Shown: positions 25,531 through 34,120 of the stretch, in pieces | How the letters are laid out: every line of letters starts with the position of its first letter | How positions within the stretch are numbered: position 1 is the stretch's first letter | Source of the DNA: Fibrobacter succinogenes | GTDB taxonomy: Bacteria > Fibrobacterota > Fibrobacteria > Fibrobacterales > Fibrobacteraceae | DNA length: 64,000 bases | NCBI GenBank assembly: GCA_902776765.1 | Contig: CACYRP010000003.1 | Coordinates: 62,001 to 126,000, forward strand | Direction: 5' to 3' | Notes under the pieces: generated by a model | What the model saw: only the letters and a program-made list of their open reading frames with translations | Told to the model about the DNA's origin: nothing | The model's database searches: none | Made by a program: the position numbers and the translations under genes

Positions 25531-27876
25531 TTAATGTTTAAGTGTATTGAAAATACTTTGTTCTATTAAAAATTGATAACCGGAAACAAAATCAGAAATC
25601 GAGGATACATTTGTTTTCTCTTTTTTAGAATCATTTTTTGTTTCAGTATGTGATTCTGTATCTTGATTTGGAATGGCTTGGGCCATACATTTTACTCCTA
25701 AAGTCCTTAAAGGACTGCTGAAATTCTTTTGTGCTAATTTAATCTTTTTTTCAATACCGTTTGTGGGAGGAACGTTCGTAGAATTAGTTTGCGAAGACGT
25801 TTTGATATTGCTAGAACTTGCTTGTTCAGATTCTTTTTCTTCATTGGCTTTTTTTAAAGATTCTAGTGAATCGCTTTTGTCTGCTCTTGTGGCTTCAAGG
25901 CAATAGCCAATTAATTGGGTTGAATCGATTCTAACAACAATGCTTTTACCTTCTGTTGAAACATGTGAAGATGCTTTTTTTATTGTTGAATTACCAGATT
26001 TGTTTTGGAACATTAAAAAATCCTGTCTTGACATTGCCGTTTTTTCGATAAATTTGTAATGTTCTGACAAAGAATCTTTTTCATTAAAATTAAATGTGAT
26101 TGAAATGTCTCTTGCGATAACCATAGCAACTGGGTAGCATGGAAATATGCATTTGGACATTTCATCAAAACGCTCTTGATCAAATCCATTGTTATAATCT
26201 TTTTTAGGCGATATTAATGTACTCCCTAATTTGATCATGTTTTTTGTTAGTGCAAATATACCAGGATTGAACCAGTCTCGTTCTATCCCAATTTTAGCAA
26301 CATTCATCGTAATGCTTATGGTGCTTTTTTCTAATAACTCATTATTAATCTTATTGAAAAAACTGTTATCAGAAGATATAAATTCTGCATTTTTTATTGA
26401 ATCTATCGTAATTTGTGTAAATCCATTTGGAATAGGTATTATTGAATTTTTTTTGTCTAAGGTGTTTTTGCGAATGTTTATGCCGTATTTTATTTGCTCT
26501 AGGATAATGACAATTTTTTCATTAATAGATTTAAGTTGATTTATAATAGGCGAAAAATGCTGATTGTATGAATGGAATTCGCTTTTCTTAAAATCAATTT
26601 CTATTTTTTTTATTAAATCATTTATAGCATCGATGTACTCTTTGCGTATGTTTGCAATTTCTACAATTTGGTTGTAGATAATTTTTTTTTGATTAGTGCT
26701 AATTTTTTTAGAGAAATATTTTTTTACTTCTTTTGTTATGAAAAATAATGCGACTTCATATCCTATGGTGGCGTGAATGTCACTTATTGGTGCTATTATT
26801 TTTTTGATGTCGTTTGCTTGATCTAATGTAACCTGTTGTTTTTTGGTTAATGAATCAACTGTTTTTTTTAATAATTCTTCTTTAATATTTAATAATGATT
26901 GCTTCTCTTTGATTAAATTGATAAATGTTAAAAATTCAATATCTGTATTCTTATAATTTTTAAAATTAGAAGATATGCTTTGTATAAAGTCGCAAAGCTG
27001 CATTCTTCTTAAGGAATGATTTTGAAGGTCCGAGAATAAATCTTCTGGACTTTTCATTAAATCGTTGGGAGTAAATGATGTGCCAATCATTTCGAACCAA
27101 TTTGATGGTACAAAACGGACTGGATAAACTTTGCCACCTGTTGGTGTTAATTTACGAACGTCTTTGAGAATGTTTCTTGCTTCTTGAAGTTCTGATCCTG
27201 TGCCGCTGTCAAGTACTCCTTCGAGTATTTTCATGTCGTTTGGAGAAAAAACTGCAAGAATCTTAGATTTTTTCTCGTCAATATTTGCAATATGCTTTTC
27301 TGCTTCTATTTCGTACCATTCTATATAAGCTTCCTTAAATTCTTTTCTTGTTGTATATTTTTTTTGAAGTTCTTCTTTTTTACTGCTTTGTATTTTTGAC
27401 CATTCGTTTAATGCTTTTATGTAATCGTCATAAAGTCTGAAATAGACTTGCTGCAATGTGTATTTTGTTTCATTCCCGTCTCCGAAATCGTATGGATATT
27501 CACTTAATAAAAGCTGTCGAAGCTTGTTCTTAAAATCTGCTGTTTGCTTGTTTAATTTAGGAGTTAGTGTGCTTAATGCTGATTCGTATTGATATGCTAA
27601 AGAAAACCCATTGTCTGATTTTGTGATTTTACAAGGATCAAACATTTTATTAGCAAGACGGGATTCGTTTGCTTCTACAATTAAAGGTTTAGATGCATTA
27701 CCCTTGTAATCGTATTTATAATCATCTGCGTTTAATATGGTACCTGGAATTTGCAGGCAAAGAAACTGATTGCTATTATTTGTTCCAATTGCAGAAGATA
27801 TCTCGTTGTAAATTGCGTCTGAAAAAGACAATGAACTTATTTTTTTTACAGTTGTTTCTTCCTTGTTGTTTACCAT
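25531..27876 (-). CDS. Large island protein, paralogue 2 (781 residues)
   Basis: A soluble protein without signal peptide, paralogous along its length to 27957-30443. Shared landmarks are an N-terminal LQIPG..DYKYDYKGN, EANESRLANKMFDP, an aromatic FRLYDDYI segment, KILEGVLDSGTGSELQEAR, YPVRFVPSNWFE, and a C-terminal core with GIERDWFNPGIFALTKNM, FPCYPVAMVIARDISI and STQLIGYCLEA. The middle is a long coiled-coil region of ~200 residues with many Lys and Ile. No family was recognised. I chose ATG 27876 because the frame's first ATG (27936) lies inside the hairpin at 27904-27937 and the paralogue aligns from here. The ribosome-binding site is weak (CAGGT). Confidence 0.65.
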   Translation of the reverse strand: MVNNKEETTVKKISSLSFSDAIYNEISSAIGTNNSNQFLCLQIPGTILNADDYKYDYKGNASKPLIVEANESRLANKMFDPCKITKSDNGFSLAYQYESALSTLTPKLNKQTADFKNKLRQLLLSEYPYDFGDGNETKYTLQQVYFRLYDDYIKALNEWSKIQSSKKEELQKKYTTRKEFKEAYIEWYEIEAEKHIANIDEKKSKILAVFSPNDMKILEGVLDSGTGSELQEARNILKDVRKLTPTGGKVYPVRFVPSNWFEMIGTSFTPNDLMKSPEDLFSDLQNHSLRRMQLCDFIQSISSNFKNYKNTDIEFLTFINLIKEKQSLLNIKEELLKKTVDSLTKKQQVTLDQANDIKKIIAPISDIHATIGYEVALFFITKEVKKYFSKKISTNQKKIIYNQIVEIANIRKEYIDAINDLIKKIEIDFKKSEFHSYNQHFSPIINQLKSINEKIVIILEQIKYGINIRKNTLDKKNSIIPIPNGFTQITIDSIKNAEFISSDNSFFNKINNELLEKSTISITMNVAKIGIERDWFNPGIFALTKNMIKLGSTLISPKKDYNNGFDQERFDEMSKCIFPCYPVAMVIARDISITFNFNEKDSLSEHYKFIEKTAMSRQDFLMFQNKSGNSTIKKASSHVSTEGKSIVVRIDSTQLIGYCLEATRADKSDSLESLKKANEEKESEQASSSNIKTSSQTNSTNVPPTNGIEKKIKLAQKNFSSPLRTLGVKCMAQAIPNQDTESHTETKNDSKKEKTNVSSISDFVSGYQFLIEQSIFNTLKH

Positions 27877-27903
27877 TTTTTTACCTGCATGAAAAAAGCT
27901 ATG

Positions 27904-27937
27904 AATGGAGACGGAAATTTTATTTTCCGTCTCCATT
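27904..27937 (-). terminator. Perfect 14-bp hairpin between the two large paralogues
   Basis: AATGGAGACGGAAA pairs perfectly with TTTCCGTCTCCATT around a 6-base loop. On the minus strand a run of T follows a few bases later (GCTTTTTTC). It probably acts as a partial terminator or mRNA processing/stability element setting the ratio of the two proteins. Confidence 0.6.
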
Positions 27938-27956
27938 TTTTTAGATTGAAGATTGG

Positions 27957-30443
27957 TTAAGATGCTTGATTGTTTTCGGTAGACTTGTTATCTTCTTTTT
28001 GAAGCCTTCCGTCAATAACATCTTCGTATGCCTTGATGAATTTTACGATGTTATTTTCAATACTTTCAACATTTTTGTCATTGGTATTATTTTCAGGATA
28101 AATTTCACTCTTATCTTCTGGCACAATTTGTTGATAGAAACCAATAATTTGCGGAGTTGTAAAACGAAGGGATATTGCTCTACTACTGGAGTCCGACCCA
28201 GATGATCCTGAAGATGTATGTGTGCTTGAACTATCGCCGGCATTGAAAACAAAGAATGTTTTTGAACTTGAGCATTCACTTGAAAATTCGCTCTGTTTTG
28301 TGAAATCAGAGAATTCACTCGATGTTAAACGAATGGTTACATCTCGTGCAATAACCATTGCCGTTGGATAACAAGGGAATACTCCTGAACCTTTGGGAAT
28401 TCTTACTTTTTTTGTAGAATCTTTGTCTTCATATTCTGCAATGTATAATTTTTTTTGTTTATCATCAGTTGTTTCTGCAACAGAATACATTTCTTCAGTC
28501 AATGCGAAAATTCCAGGATTAAACCATTCTCGTTCGATACCCACTTTTGCAACATTCATGCCAATTTCAATTTTAAATGCTTTATTTTCGAAATGGCTTT
28601 CTGTACTTGACTGAGATTGCGAAGAACGTGTTTTTTTTCTGAAAATCCAAAATCCTGAATCGGAAGTACTGGTGGAACTACTTGATGTTGTTAAAGAGTG
28701 ACTACTTGCGGATGAAACGTCATGACTAATTGTAAGTTGCGTAAAACCTTCAGGAACTGCAGGTGGATTAACTGCATCTGAAAAACATTTTTCTATATCT
28801 GAAGCCTTCACTGCATTCAGTCTATCTTCAAGATCTTGAATGTCGCTTTCTACATTTTGTTTTTCCATTACAAGAGTAGAAATTTCATTTTTTAGACTTT
28901 GATTGATTACAGAATTTTCATTATTTTTGCTTAATAGATTTGTATAGTTGTTTATGGTATTAAGATAAACATGTTGAGCTAAATTGACACGATTTGTTCC
29001 TTCGACTAGAGTGTTTAAGCCTTCGTTAATTGTCGTTGGTATGTCTAGTCCCTTTATTTCTTTAATTGTATTGTTATCAATTTTTACATCTTGAGTGGAA
29101 TCTTTTTGAGACTCCTTCATTCTCATGGCAGCTTCTAATAGATTGTCATCACCAGAAACATTGAGTTTTTTGAAGTCTTCGTTGTTATCTGCTACACGTT
29201 TTTCTATAGGTTTATCTTTTAAAGAGTTTTTTACTTCACCAGCAGGTAATTCTTTCCCTAGATCTTTTTCAATTAACTTTTCAATTGATGCTGGAGGACA
29301 TTTGATTTTACAAATTGTTACTGCTGCAAATTTAGCAAAATCAGTAAAACTTGTATGTACAGCTTCTTCTAGTGCTGAATCACATTCCTCGAATTCTTTT
29401 TTTGCTTTTTTTATAGCTTGTTTAGCTTCTGTTAACTTTTTATCAGAAGTCTTAATTTCAGAAGTGATATCCAGAATTCTTTTGTTAATGTAATTTCTTT
29501 TCTTATACAGAAGTCTTAATTGATCTAAGATTGCTGCAGGAGAGTTTACTAGATCAACAGGTGTAAAAGATGTATCCAAATATTCAAACCAATTTGTAGG
29601 GTTGAATTTTACTGGATAAATATATCCTCCATCTGGATTGATTTTCCTGAAGTTTCTTAATGTCTGACGAGCTTCCTGTAGTTCGGCTCCAAAACCGCTA
29701 TCAAGAATCCCTTCGATGATTTTCATATCATTGTCTGAGAATACAGAAAGTAAAACAGACATTTTTTGGTTAACTGCAGCTAGCCAAGATTCTCCGTTAT
29801 CCTCGAACCATTGGAGATATTGATCTTCGTACCATTTATTTTTCTGAGCCTCATTTTCGAAATTTTTTCCTTCGGCCAATTTGAAGTAATATTCCTTTCT
29901 ACGCTGGCGTTCATTAGCCCATTCTCCGAGCTGTTCAACGTAATCGTTGTAGAGGCGGAAAAAGACTTCTTGGAATGTGTACTTTGTTGTATCGCTAGAT
30001 TGTGGTTCTTCTGTGTTGCTTTGAGGAGGCGTTTTGAGCTCATTTCTGTCCCATATTTCAGCTCTTTTGATGTTTTTAGGGCCGAATTTGTATGGGAATG
30101 GCTTCATGAGAAGATCTCGAAGCTGGTTTTTGGCTTTTGCCAAAATGGGGTTCACTTTGGGAGTCAACATGTCCAATGCGGACTTGTATTGGTGTTCCAA
30201 TGTTTTTCCATTATCACCGCCAACCACTTCTGCCAGATCATAAAGTTTGTTTGCTAAGCGTGATTCGTTAGCTTCAATGACGGGACCTTTGGGCTCGTTG
30301 TTCTTATAATCATATGCAAAATCGCTTTTTGTTAGTGCAATACCTGGCAATAAAAGCGTGAGTTTTTCATTGGGGTTGCTTCCTCCAATAACATTATTGA
30401 TTTCTTCGTAAAATTTTGAAGGAAAATCGATTGTTGCTGCCAT
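27957..30443 (-). CDS. Large island protein, paralogue 1 (828 residues)
   Basis: A soluble protein without signal peptide. Order of parts: N-terminal domain with LLLPGIALTKSDFAYDY and EANESRLANKLYDL; an aromatic, charged region (TFQEVFFRLYNDYVEQLGEW); KIIEGILDSGFGAELQEAR; YPVKFNPTNWFEYLDTSF; a coiled coil (residues ~330-380 and ~500-560); a Ser/Thr-rich insert (SSASSHSLTTSSSSTSTS); then the conserved core VGIEREWFNPGIFALTEEM, FPCYPTAMVIARDVTI and TPQIIGFYQQIVPE. The core motif rings familiar from uncharacterised bacterial and fungal proteins, but I cannot name a family. ATG 30443 has an AAGGAAT ribosome-binding site. Duplication produced this gene and its downstream neighbour. Confidence 0.7.
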   Translation of the reverse strand: MAATIDFPSKFYEEINNVIGGSNPNEKLTLLLPGIALTKSDFAYDYKNNEPKGPVIEANESRLANKLYDLAEVVGGDNGKTLEHQYKSALDMLTPKVNPILAKAKNQLRDLLMKPFPYKFGPKNIKRAEIWDRNELKTPPQSNTEEPQSSDTTKYTFQEVFFRLYNDYVEQLGEWANERQRRKEYYFKLAEGKNFENEAQKNKWYEDQYLQWFEDNGESWLAAVNQKMSVLLSVFSDNDMKIIEGILDSGFGAELQEARQTLRNFRKINPDGGYIYPVKFNPTNWFEYLDTSFTPVDLVNSPAAILDQLRLLYKKRNYINKRILDITSEIKTSDKKLTEAKQAIKKAKKEFEECDSALEEAVHTSFTDFAKFAAVTICKIKCPPASIEKLIEKDLGKELPAGEVKNSLKDKPIEKRVADNNEDFKKLNVSGDDNLLEAAMRMKESQKDSTQDVKIDNNTIKEIKGLDIPTTINEGLNTLVEGTNRVNLAQHVYLNTINNYTNLLSKNNENSVINQSLKNEISTLVMEKQNVESDIQDLEDRLNAVKASDIEKCFSDAVNPPAVPEGFTQLTISHDVSSASSHSLTTSSSSTSTSDSGFWIFRKKTRSSQSQSSTESHFENKAFKIEIGMNVAKVGIEREWFNPGIFALTEEMYSVAETTDDKQKKLYIAEYEDKDSTKKVRIPKGSGVFPCYPTAMVIARDVTIRLTSSEFSDFTKQSEFSSECSSSKTFFVFNAGDSSSTHTSSGSSGSDSSSRAISLRFTTPQIIGFYQQIVPEDKSEIYPENNTNDKNVESIENNIVKFIKAYEDVIDGRLQKEDNKSTENNQAS

Positions 30444-30534
30444 AATTTTATTCCTTTTTTTGATTTGAAGTTTTTAACAGTTGTTTATAATAGCTGCTTT
30501 AGTGATATACGTTGAAATGAATTTGTGTGTGGTC

Positions 30535-30843
30535 TTATATATGATTAGGCCCATCTCCTGTACCATGAATTTTGTTATAACGTTGACCATCATGATTATA
30601 CATTCCCAAAAAGTGGATTGTCTCAGTTTGGCGATTGTATGTCCAAAATGGTTTTCCAGTATTTGGATATTGACCTGCAATATGATACACTGGGGCCCCA
30701 ATAAAGTTTCCTGCAGTCAATCGACCAAGAAAACCTTGTTCTGGATTATTAAGCATGCTATCCACTTGGGCTTGGAAAATGGAATGCGTTAATAAGAGAG
30801 AGTTGATCATTGCTTGACTTATAGGATCAAAGTGTACTGCCAT
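30535..30843 (-). CDS. Small island protein, paralogue B (102 residues)
   Basis: The protein starts MAVHFDPISQAMINSLL and shares with the next gene the order HFDPIS, a helix, NNPEQG(F/Y), G(N)F/L(I/T)GAPVYHI, WTYNRQT(E/Q)TI and FLGMY. The C-terminal strand pattern WTYNRQTETIHFLGMYNHDG resembles the last strands of RelE-like folds, but catalytic residues cannot be confirmed, so this is only a hint. No signal peptide. Its leader (AAAAAAGGAATAAAATTATGG) is nearly identical to that of the large paralogue downstream, showing that the leaders were duplicated as well. Confidence 0.6.
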   Translation of the reverse strand: MAVHFDPISQAMINSLLLTHSIFQAQVDSMLNNPEQGFLGRLTAGNFIGAPVYHIAGQYPNTGKPFWTYNRQTETIHFLGMYNHDGQRYNKIHGTGDGPNHI

Positions 30844-30903
30844 AATTTTATTCCTTTTTTATTTGATGATTTGTTAACAGTTATTCTGTTTTGAATAAGT
30901 GCT

Positions 30904-31191
30904 TTAGTTGTTGTTATTGTTGTTATTATTATTGCGGTGGCGATAATATAATCCCAAAAATTGAATTGTCTGTGTTTGGCGATTGTATGTCCAAAGAAGC
31001 ATTACTGGAGTTGTATCTTCATATTCAATATGATACACGGGGGCTCCAGTAAGGTTTCCTCCAGTCCATTGACCAATATATCCTTGTTCTGGATTGTTAA
31101 TAATGCTATCCAATTCTGCTTGAGAAATGGTTTTGTTTTGTAAGAGCTCATTTATGTTTTTATGGCTTATTGGATCGAAGTGTATAGGCAT
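30904..31191 (-). CDS. Small island protein, paralogue A with poly-Asn tail (95 residues)
   Basis: This protein is paralogous to the 102-residue neighbour (MPIHFDPISHKNINELL, NNPEQGYIGQWTGGNLTGAPVYHI, WTYNRQTQTIQFLGLYYRH, given in parts). After RHR it ends in nine consecutive Asn encoded by a tandem AAT/AAC run, a site prone to slippage that replaces the ~15 C-terminal residues of its paralogue. No family recognised and no signal peptide. It lies 60 bases upstream of paralogue B in the operon, with an AAAAGGAAT ribosome-binding site. Confidence 0.6.
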   Translation of the reverse strand: MPIHFDPISHKNINELLQNKTISQAELDSIINNPEQGYIGQWTGGNLTGAPVYHIEYEDTTPVMLLWTYNRQTQTIQFLGLYYRHRNNNNNNNNN

Positions 31192-31255
31192 GTTTTTATT
31201 CCTTTTTTGAATGTTTTAGTTGTTGTGTTTTGTTTGAGTAAATTTTTACTTTGGA

Positions 31256-31552
31256 TTATTTATTGTTTTTTAAATCGTTAATCACAAATGCTATGATTGA
31301 GCCCAGGATTAATCCTATAACTGCAATTAATACATATTCGCTTGTTTCTGCCGAAATTATAAATGAACCATATTCAGTTGGTGTTAAATAAATTTCCGAG
31401 CCTGAAAAAAATCTTATTGTTGAAAAGAGTGCGATTAATGTAAAGCTAATTGTCGTGGTTAACGTATTTATTAATTTTTTTTCATTTTTTTGCTTAATTT
31501 TTTTTGCTCGTCGTCTTATTTCTTTTAAAGCATCCTCGGTTTTGTATTTCAT
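31256..31552 (-). CDS. Small two-helix membrane protein, first gene of the island operon
   Basis: The 98-residue protein has a strongly basic N terminus (RRRAKKIKQKNEKK) and two transmembrane segments (TTTISFTLIALFSTIRFF and YVLIAVIGLILGSIIAFVI), so both ends should face the cytoplasm. The ribosome-binding site AGGAGG is the best in the operon. No family was recognised; size and topology recall holins or small membrane regulators. Its position at the head of the minus operon, divergent from the ECF sigma factor gene, would suit an immunity or sensor role, which remains inference. Confidence 0.6.
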   Translation of the reverse strand: MKYKTEDALKEIRRRAKKIKQKNEKKLINTLTTTISFTLIALFSTIRFFSGSEIYLTPTEYGSFIISAETSEYVLIAVIGLILGSIIAFVINDLKNNK

Positions 31553-31602
31553 AATTCCTCCTAATTTGTTAATCCTTTTCTATTCTGTTAATAGCTAAAA
31601 AT

Positions 31603-31615
31603 CTTTTTTTTACTC
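31603..31615 (-). promoter_or_regulatory. GAGTAAAAAA word before the minus operon
   Basis: The minus strand reads GTGAGTAAAAAAAAG about 50 bases before ATG 31552. A near copy (GTGAGTAAAAAATAAA) precedes the sigma factor gene on the plus strand at 31857-31872. The 458-base region 31553-32010 is otherwise AT-rich and holds no further supported gene; it must contain the promoters of both divergent operons. Confidence 0.35.
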
Positions 31616-31858
31616 ACTTTTTTTTGATAAAAAGTGTGCTTGTTTAAAAGCTTAAGAATTCATGAATGAATCTTGAATTCTTTTTAGCGTTTTGCTGAAA
31701 AATGTGTGAAATAGAGTGATTTGTTGCTTGTTTTGGAAGCTTCAATGTAATGCGTATAGCAAAAATTGTTTAGTGAGATGAAATCTAATTTGTTTTGTTT
31801 AAAATTGTAAACTTTGTTTGTTTTTTTTGATGTAAAGAAAAATTTAAAACGAAATGGT

Positions 31859-31870
31859 GAGTAAAAAATA
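31859..31870 (+). promoter_or_regulatory. GAGTAAAAAATA word before the sigma factor operon
   Basis: This plus-strand copy of the word lies 140 bases before the chosen sigma factor start (32011). A TAnnTTTG-like TCTAATTTG stands nearby at about 31788-31796. Shared words before divergent operons suggest common control, possibly by the ECF sigma factor itself. Confidence 0.35.
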
Positions 31871-32010
31871 AAAGTCAAGTAATTAAGAAAATGAAAGAAA
31901 AAAAACAAAGACCTTTTGAATTCGGAAATACCAGGAGAAAAAATGAACAACGTAGAATTTTATTGGAATGTTATGACAAACATAGGGATTTATTGAAGGG
32001 AGACTGTCTT

Positions 32011-32592
32011 ATGCCCGAAAACGATGGACTTTTATATATTCGTTTTTTGACCAATAATGATAGTTATGCCCTTGAAAGTCTTTTTAAAAAATATAGGGAC
32101 GGGCTAATTTTATTTATTTACGGTTTTGTTCAAAATGCTGATGATGCAGAAGAATTGATGATGGATACTTTTGCAATACTGGCATCAGGAACCGCTCGTT
32201 ATAAAGAAAGAGAAAATGCTTCTTTTAAAACATGGCTTTTTGCTATTGCTAAAAATCAAGCTTTACTTTATTTAAGGAAGCGAAAGATTAAGTATGTTTT
32301 TTCAGAGAAAGATTTTTTGAGTAATATAGAAGCAGATTCTAGTTATCAACCTGTTGTAAAACTTCTGAAAAATGAACGGGATGCTCAACTTTATCGAGCT
32401 ATGAAATCTATTGATGCCGATTATCGACAAGCTTTATTTCTTTTGTGCTTTGAAAATATGAAGCCTGAACAAATTTGCAGAATAATAAAAAAGAATATAA
32501 AGCAGACTTATAATCTTTTAGCTAGAGGTAAAGAAGCTCTTCGAAACGCTTTTGAAAGGATGGAATTCTCATGGGATACATTGGATATATGA
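32011..32592 (+). CDS. ECF-type RNA polymerase sigma factor
   Basis: The 193-residue protein has sigma region 2 (LESLFKKYRDGLILFIYGFV to FKTWLFAIAKNQALLYLRKRK, residues ~21-92), including the acidic QNADDAEELMMDTF that contacts core polymerase, and region 4 with a helix-turn-helix (residues ~135-175, PEQICRIIKKNIKQTYNLLARGKEAL shown in part). Region 1.1 and 3 are absent, as in extracytoplasmic-function sigmas. ATG 32011 follows GAAGGGAG; a frame extension of 40 residues upstream is less likely. It heads a tightly overlapping operon with membrane proteins and a PrsW-type protease, so it is probably controlled by a membrane anti-sigma factor. Confidence 0.85.
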   Translation: MPENDGLLYIRFLTNNDSYALESLFKKYRDGLILFIYGFVQNADDAEELMMDTFAILASGTARYKERENASFKTWLFAIAKNQALLYLRKRKIKYVFSEKDFLSNIEADSSYQPVVKLLKNERDAQLYRAMKSIDADYRQALFLLCFENMKPEQICRIIKKNIKQTYNLLARGKEALRNAFERMEFSWDTLDI

Positions 32593-32690
32593 TTATTGGC
32601 TTACTTGCGTTTATTTTAGGAGTACTGATAGCTCAGCTTACAATCCTGGTGAAAAAAATAAAGCGGGAGAATGATAAGGATGAATGGTGA
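32571..32690 (+). CDS. 39-residue single-span membrane peptide, candidate anti-sigma
   Basis: The peptide starts with ATG at 32571 inside the last codons of the sigma gene (22-base overlap), preceded by GAAAGGATGGAA. It comprises a 24-residue hydrophobic helix (YIGYMIIGLLAFILGVLIAQ and on) and a basic-acidic tail KKIKRENDKDEW that would face the cytoplasm. Its stop overlaps the start of the next gene. Tight coupling to the sigma gene suggests translational coupling, and it could be a minimal sigma regulator; its size is far below known anti-sigma factors, so this is a hypothesis. Confidence 0.55.
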   Translation: MGYIGYMIIGLLAFILGVLIAQLTILVKKIKRENDKDEW

Positions 32691-33453
32691 AACTCTTTTT
32701 GGAATCGTTGCAACGATTCTTCAATCTATTGTTTTGATTGTTGTCGTTTTACAATCAATTAGGCTGACGTTGATGAAAAAAAATTATTTTCTTCCATTTT
32801 TTTTTGCATTGGCGATGATGAGCTTTCTTTTGAGCGATCTGTACTGGATTGCTTATGATGTTTTAAAACCAGATACGCGCATGCCGATTGCGGCTAATGA
32901 AATAGGGGAGTGCGCTATGATTCTGCTTTTGTCGGCAGGGCTGGATGTGGTGTTGAAAGACAAGAAAAAGATTCCCGCCGAAATCGTTTTTACATTCCTG
33001 TTTATTGGTGCGAATATCGTATTGTGGATTGCATGGTCTGGTGAATGGCTCCAAGATGTTTTATTCGGGATTCCGTACATCTATTTTTTGTGGCTTTTGA
33101 TTCGTGGTATACGGAGCAGGGGCGTTTTGATCCGGAAGGAACTGTGGCTTGCGTCATTGATGGGCGTTTCTGTTTTGATATTGCAAATTCCGTTGTTTTT
33201 TGTGAAAGGATTTTTATTCGAGTTTATTAAAGTGCTTTGTTTTGTGGTGATGTTTGCTCTGATGGCTTGGCTTGGATTCAAGAGTTTCCAGAGTAAGGAT
33301 TATTTTATGACCTTGGCGTTCTTTTTGTGGACGGAACTTTCGATGTTTTTGTGTCCGGAACCTTATTACGATATGGCTTTTTGGGTGAATATAATTGTGC
33401 TGCCGATGATGTATACGTCGATGAAAAAGGAACTTGCCAATGATTTATGCTGA
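32680..33453 (+). CDS. Polytopic membrane protein
   Basis: The ~257-residue protein has about eight transmembrane segments (for example LFGIVATILQSIVLIVVVLQ, FFFALAMMSFLLSDLYWI, VFTFLFIGANIVLWIAW, LASLMGVSVLILQIPLFF) joined by short loops. No family was recognised. Two ATGs are possible; 32680 has GGGAG at the better distance, while 32671 overlaps it too closely. It overlaps both neighbours. Between the sigma gene and the PrsW-type gene, it could be the sensor or anti-sigma component that holds the sigma factor at the membrane, although no cytoplasmic sigma-binding domain is visible. Confidence 0.7.
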   Translation: MNGETLFGIVATILQSIVLIVVVLQSIRLTLMKKNYFLPFFFALAMMSFLLSDLYWIAYDVLKPDTRMPIAANEIGECAMILLLSAGLDVVLKDKKKIPAEIVFTFLFIGANIVLWIAWSGEWLQDVLFGIPYIYFLWLLIRGIRSRGVLIRKELWLASLMGVSVLILQIPLFFVKGFLFEFIKVLCFVVMFALMAWLGFKSFQSKDYFMTLAFFLWTELSMFLCPEPYYDMAFWVNIIVLPMMYTSMKKELANDLC

Positions 33454-34120
33454 AAATGTTCTGATTTGCATCGCGGTGCCGCTTGCGATTACTTTGCTAT
33501 TCACTAGGGGTGGTGCTCGTCGTTTGTCGGCCTCGTTTATTGCGGGCATGATTGTTTGCATTTTGTCGGCGTATATTTCTGGTTTTATGCAATTGATGTC
33601 CGGATTTTCTGCCGAAGATACCTCTATTTTTCTTTCTCCGATGATAGAGGAATGCATGAAGCTTCTGTCGATGCTGTTCTGTGTTTATGTATTCAATCCG
33701 TCCGATGACGATATCCAGTTATGCGCCGTTGGGATTGGTGCCGGTTTTGCAACGTTTGAAAATTGTTGTTTCATCTTGTCATCGGGCGCGCCGCAACTGG
33801 CGTATGTGTTGGTGCGCGGTTCGGCTGTCGGCGTGATGCATATCGTGACGTTGGTGGCGCTCGCTAAGGGTATGCAACTGCTGAAAACGTACAAGGCATT
33901 TTCGCTCGCGGGGATTGCGGGCGTGCTGTCGCTATCCGTAACGGTTCACGGGCTCTACAATCTGCTGGTCTCGAAGCCGGGCGTTTCGTCGTACATTGGC
34001 TACGTGATGCCGATGATCTGCGCAATCGTGCTGTATAGAATCAATAGCGAATGGGATGATTTGACAATGATCAAAAATTCAAATAATTATCACACTCATA
34101 TAGGAGAATCTAATGAATAG
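33440..34120 (+). CDS. PrsW-type intramembrane protease
   Basis: The 226-residue membrane protein carries the four PrsW signatures: Glu70-Glu71 in SPMIEECMKLL, Glu107 in GAGFATFENCCF, His134 in GVMHIVTLVAL and His170/Asn174 in VHGLYNLL. In Bacillus subtilis PrsW makes the first cut in the anti-sigma factor RsiW and so frees SigW. Here the gene shares an operon with an ECF sigma factor, which supports the same logic. It overlaps the previous gene by 14 bases (start ATG 33440, with AAAAAGGA upstream) and the amidase by eight. The length fits the family. Confidence 0.85.
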   Translation: MIYAENVLICIAVPLAITLLFTRGGARRLSASFIAGMIVCILSAYISGFMQLMSGFSAEDTSIFLSPMIEECMKLLSMLFCVYVFNPSDDDIQLCAVGIGAGFATFENCCFILSSGAPQLAYVLVRGSAVGVMHIVTLVALAKGMQLLKTYKAFSLAGIAGVLSLSVTVHGLYNLLVSKPGVSSYIGYVMPMICAIVLYRINSEWDDLTMIKNSNNYHTHIGESNE

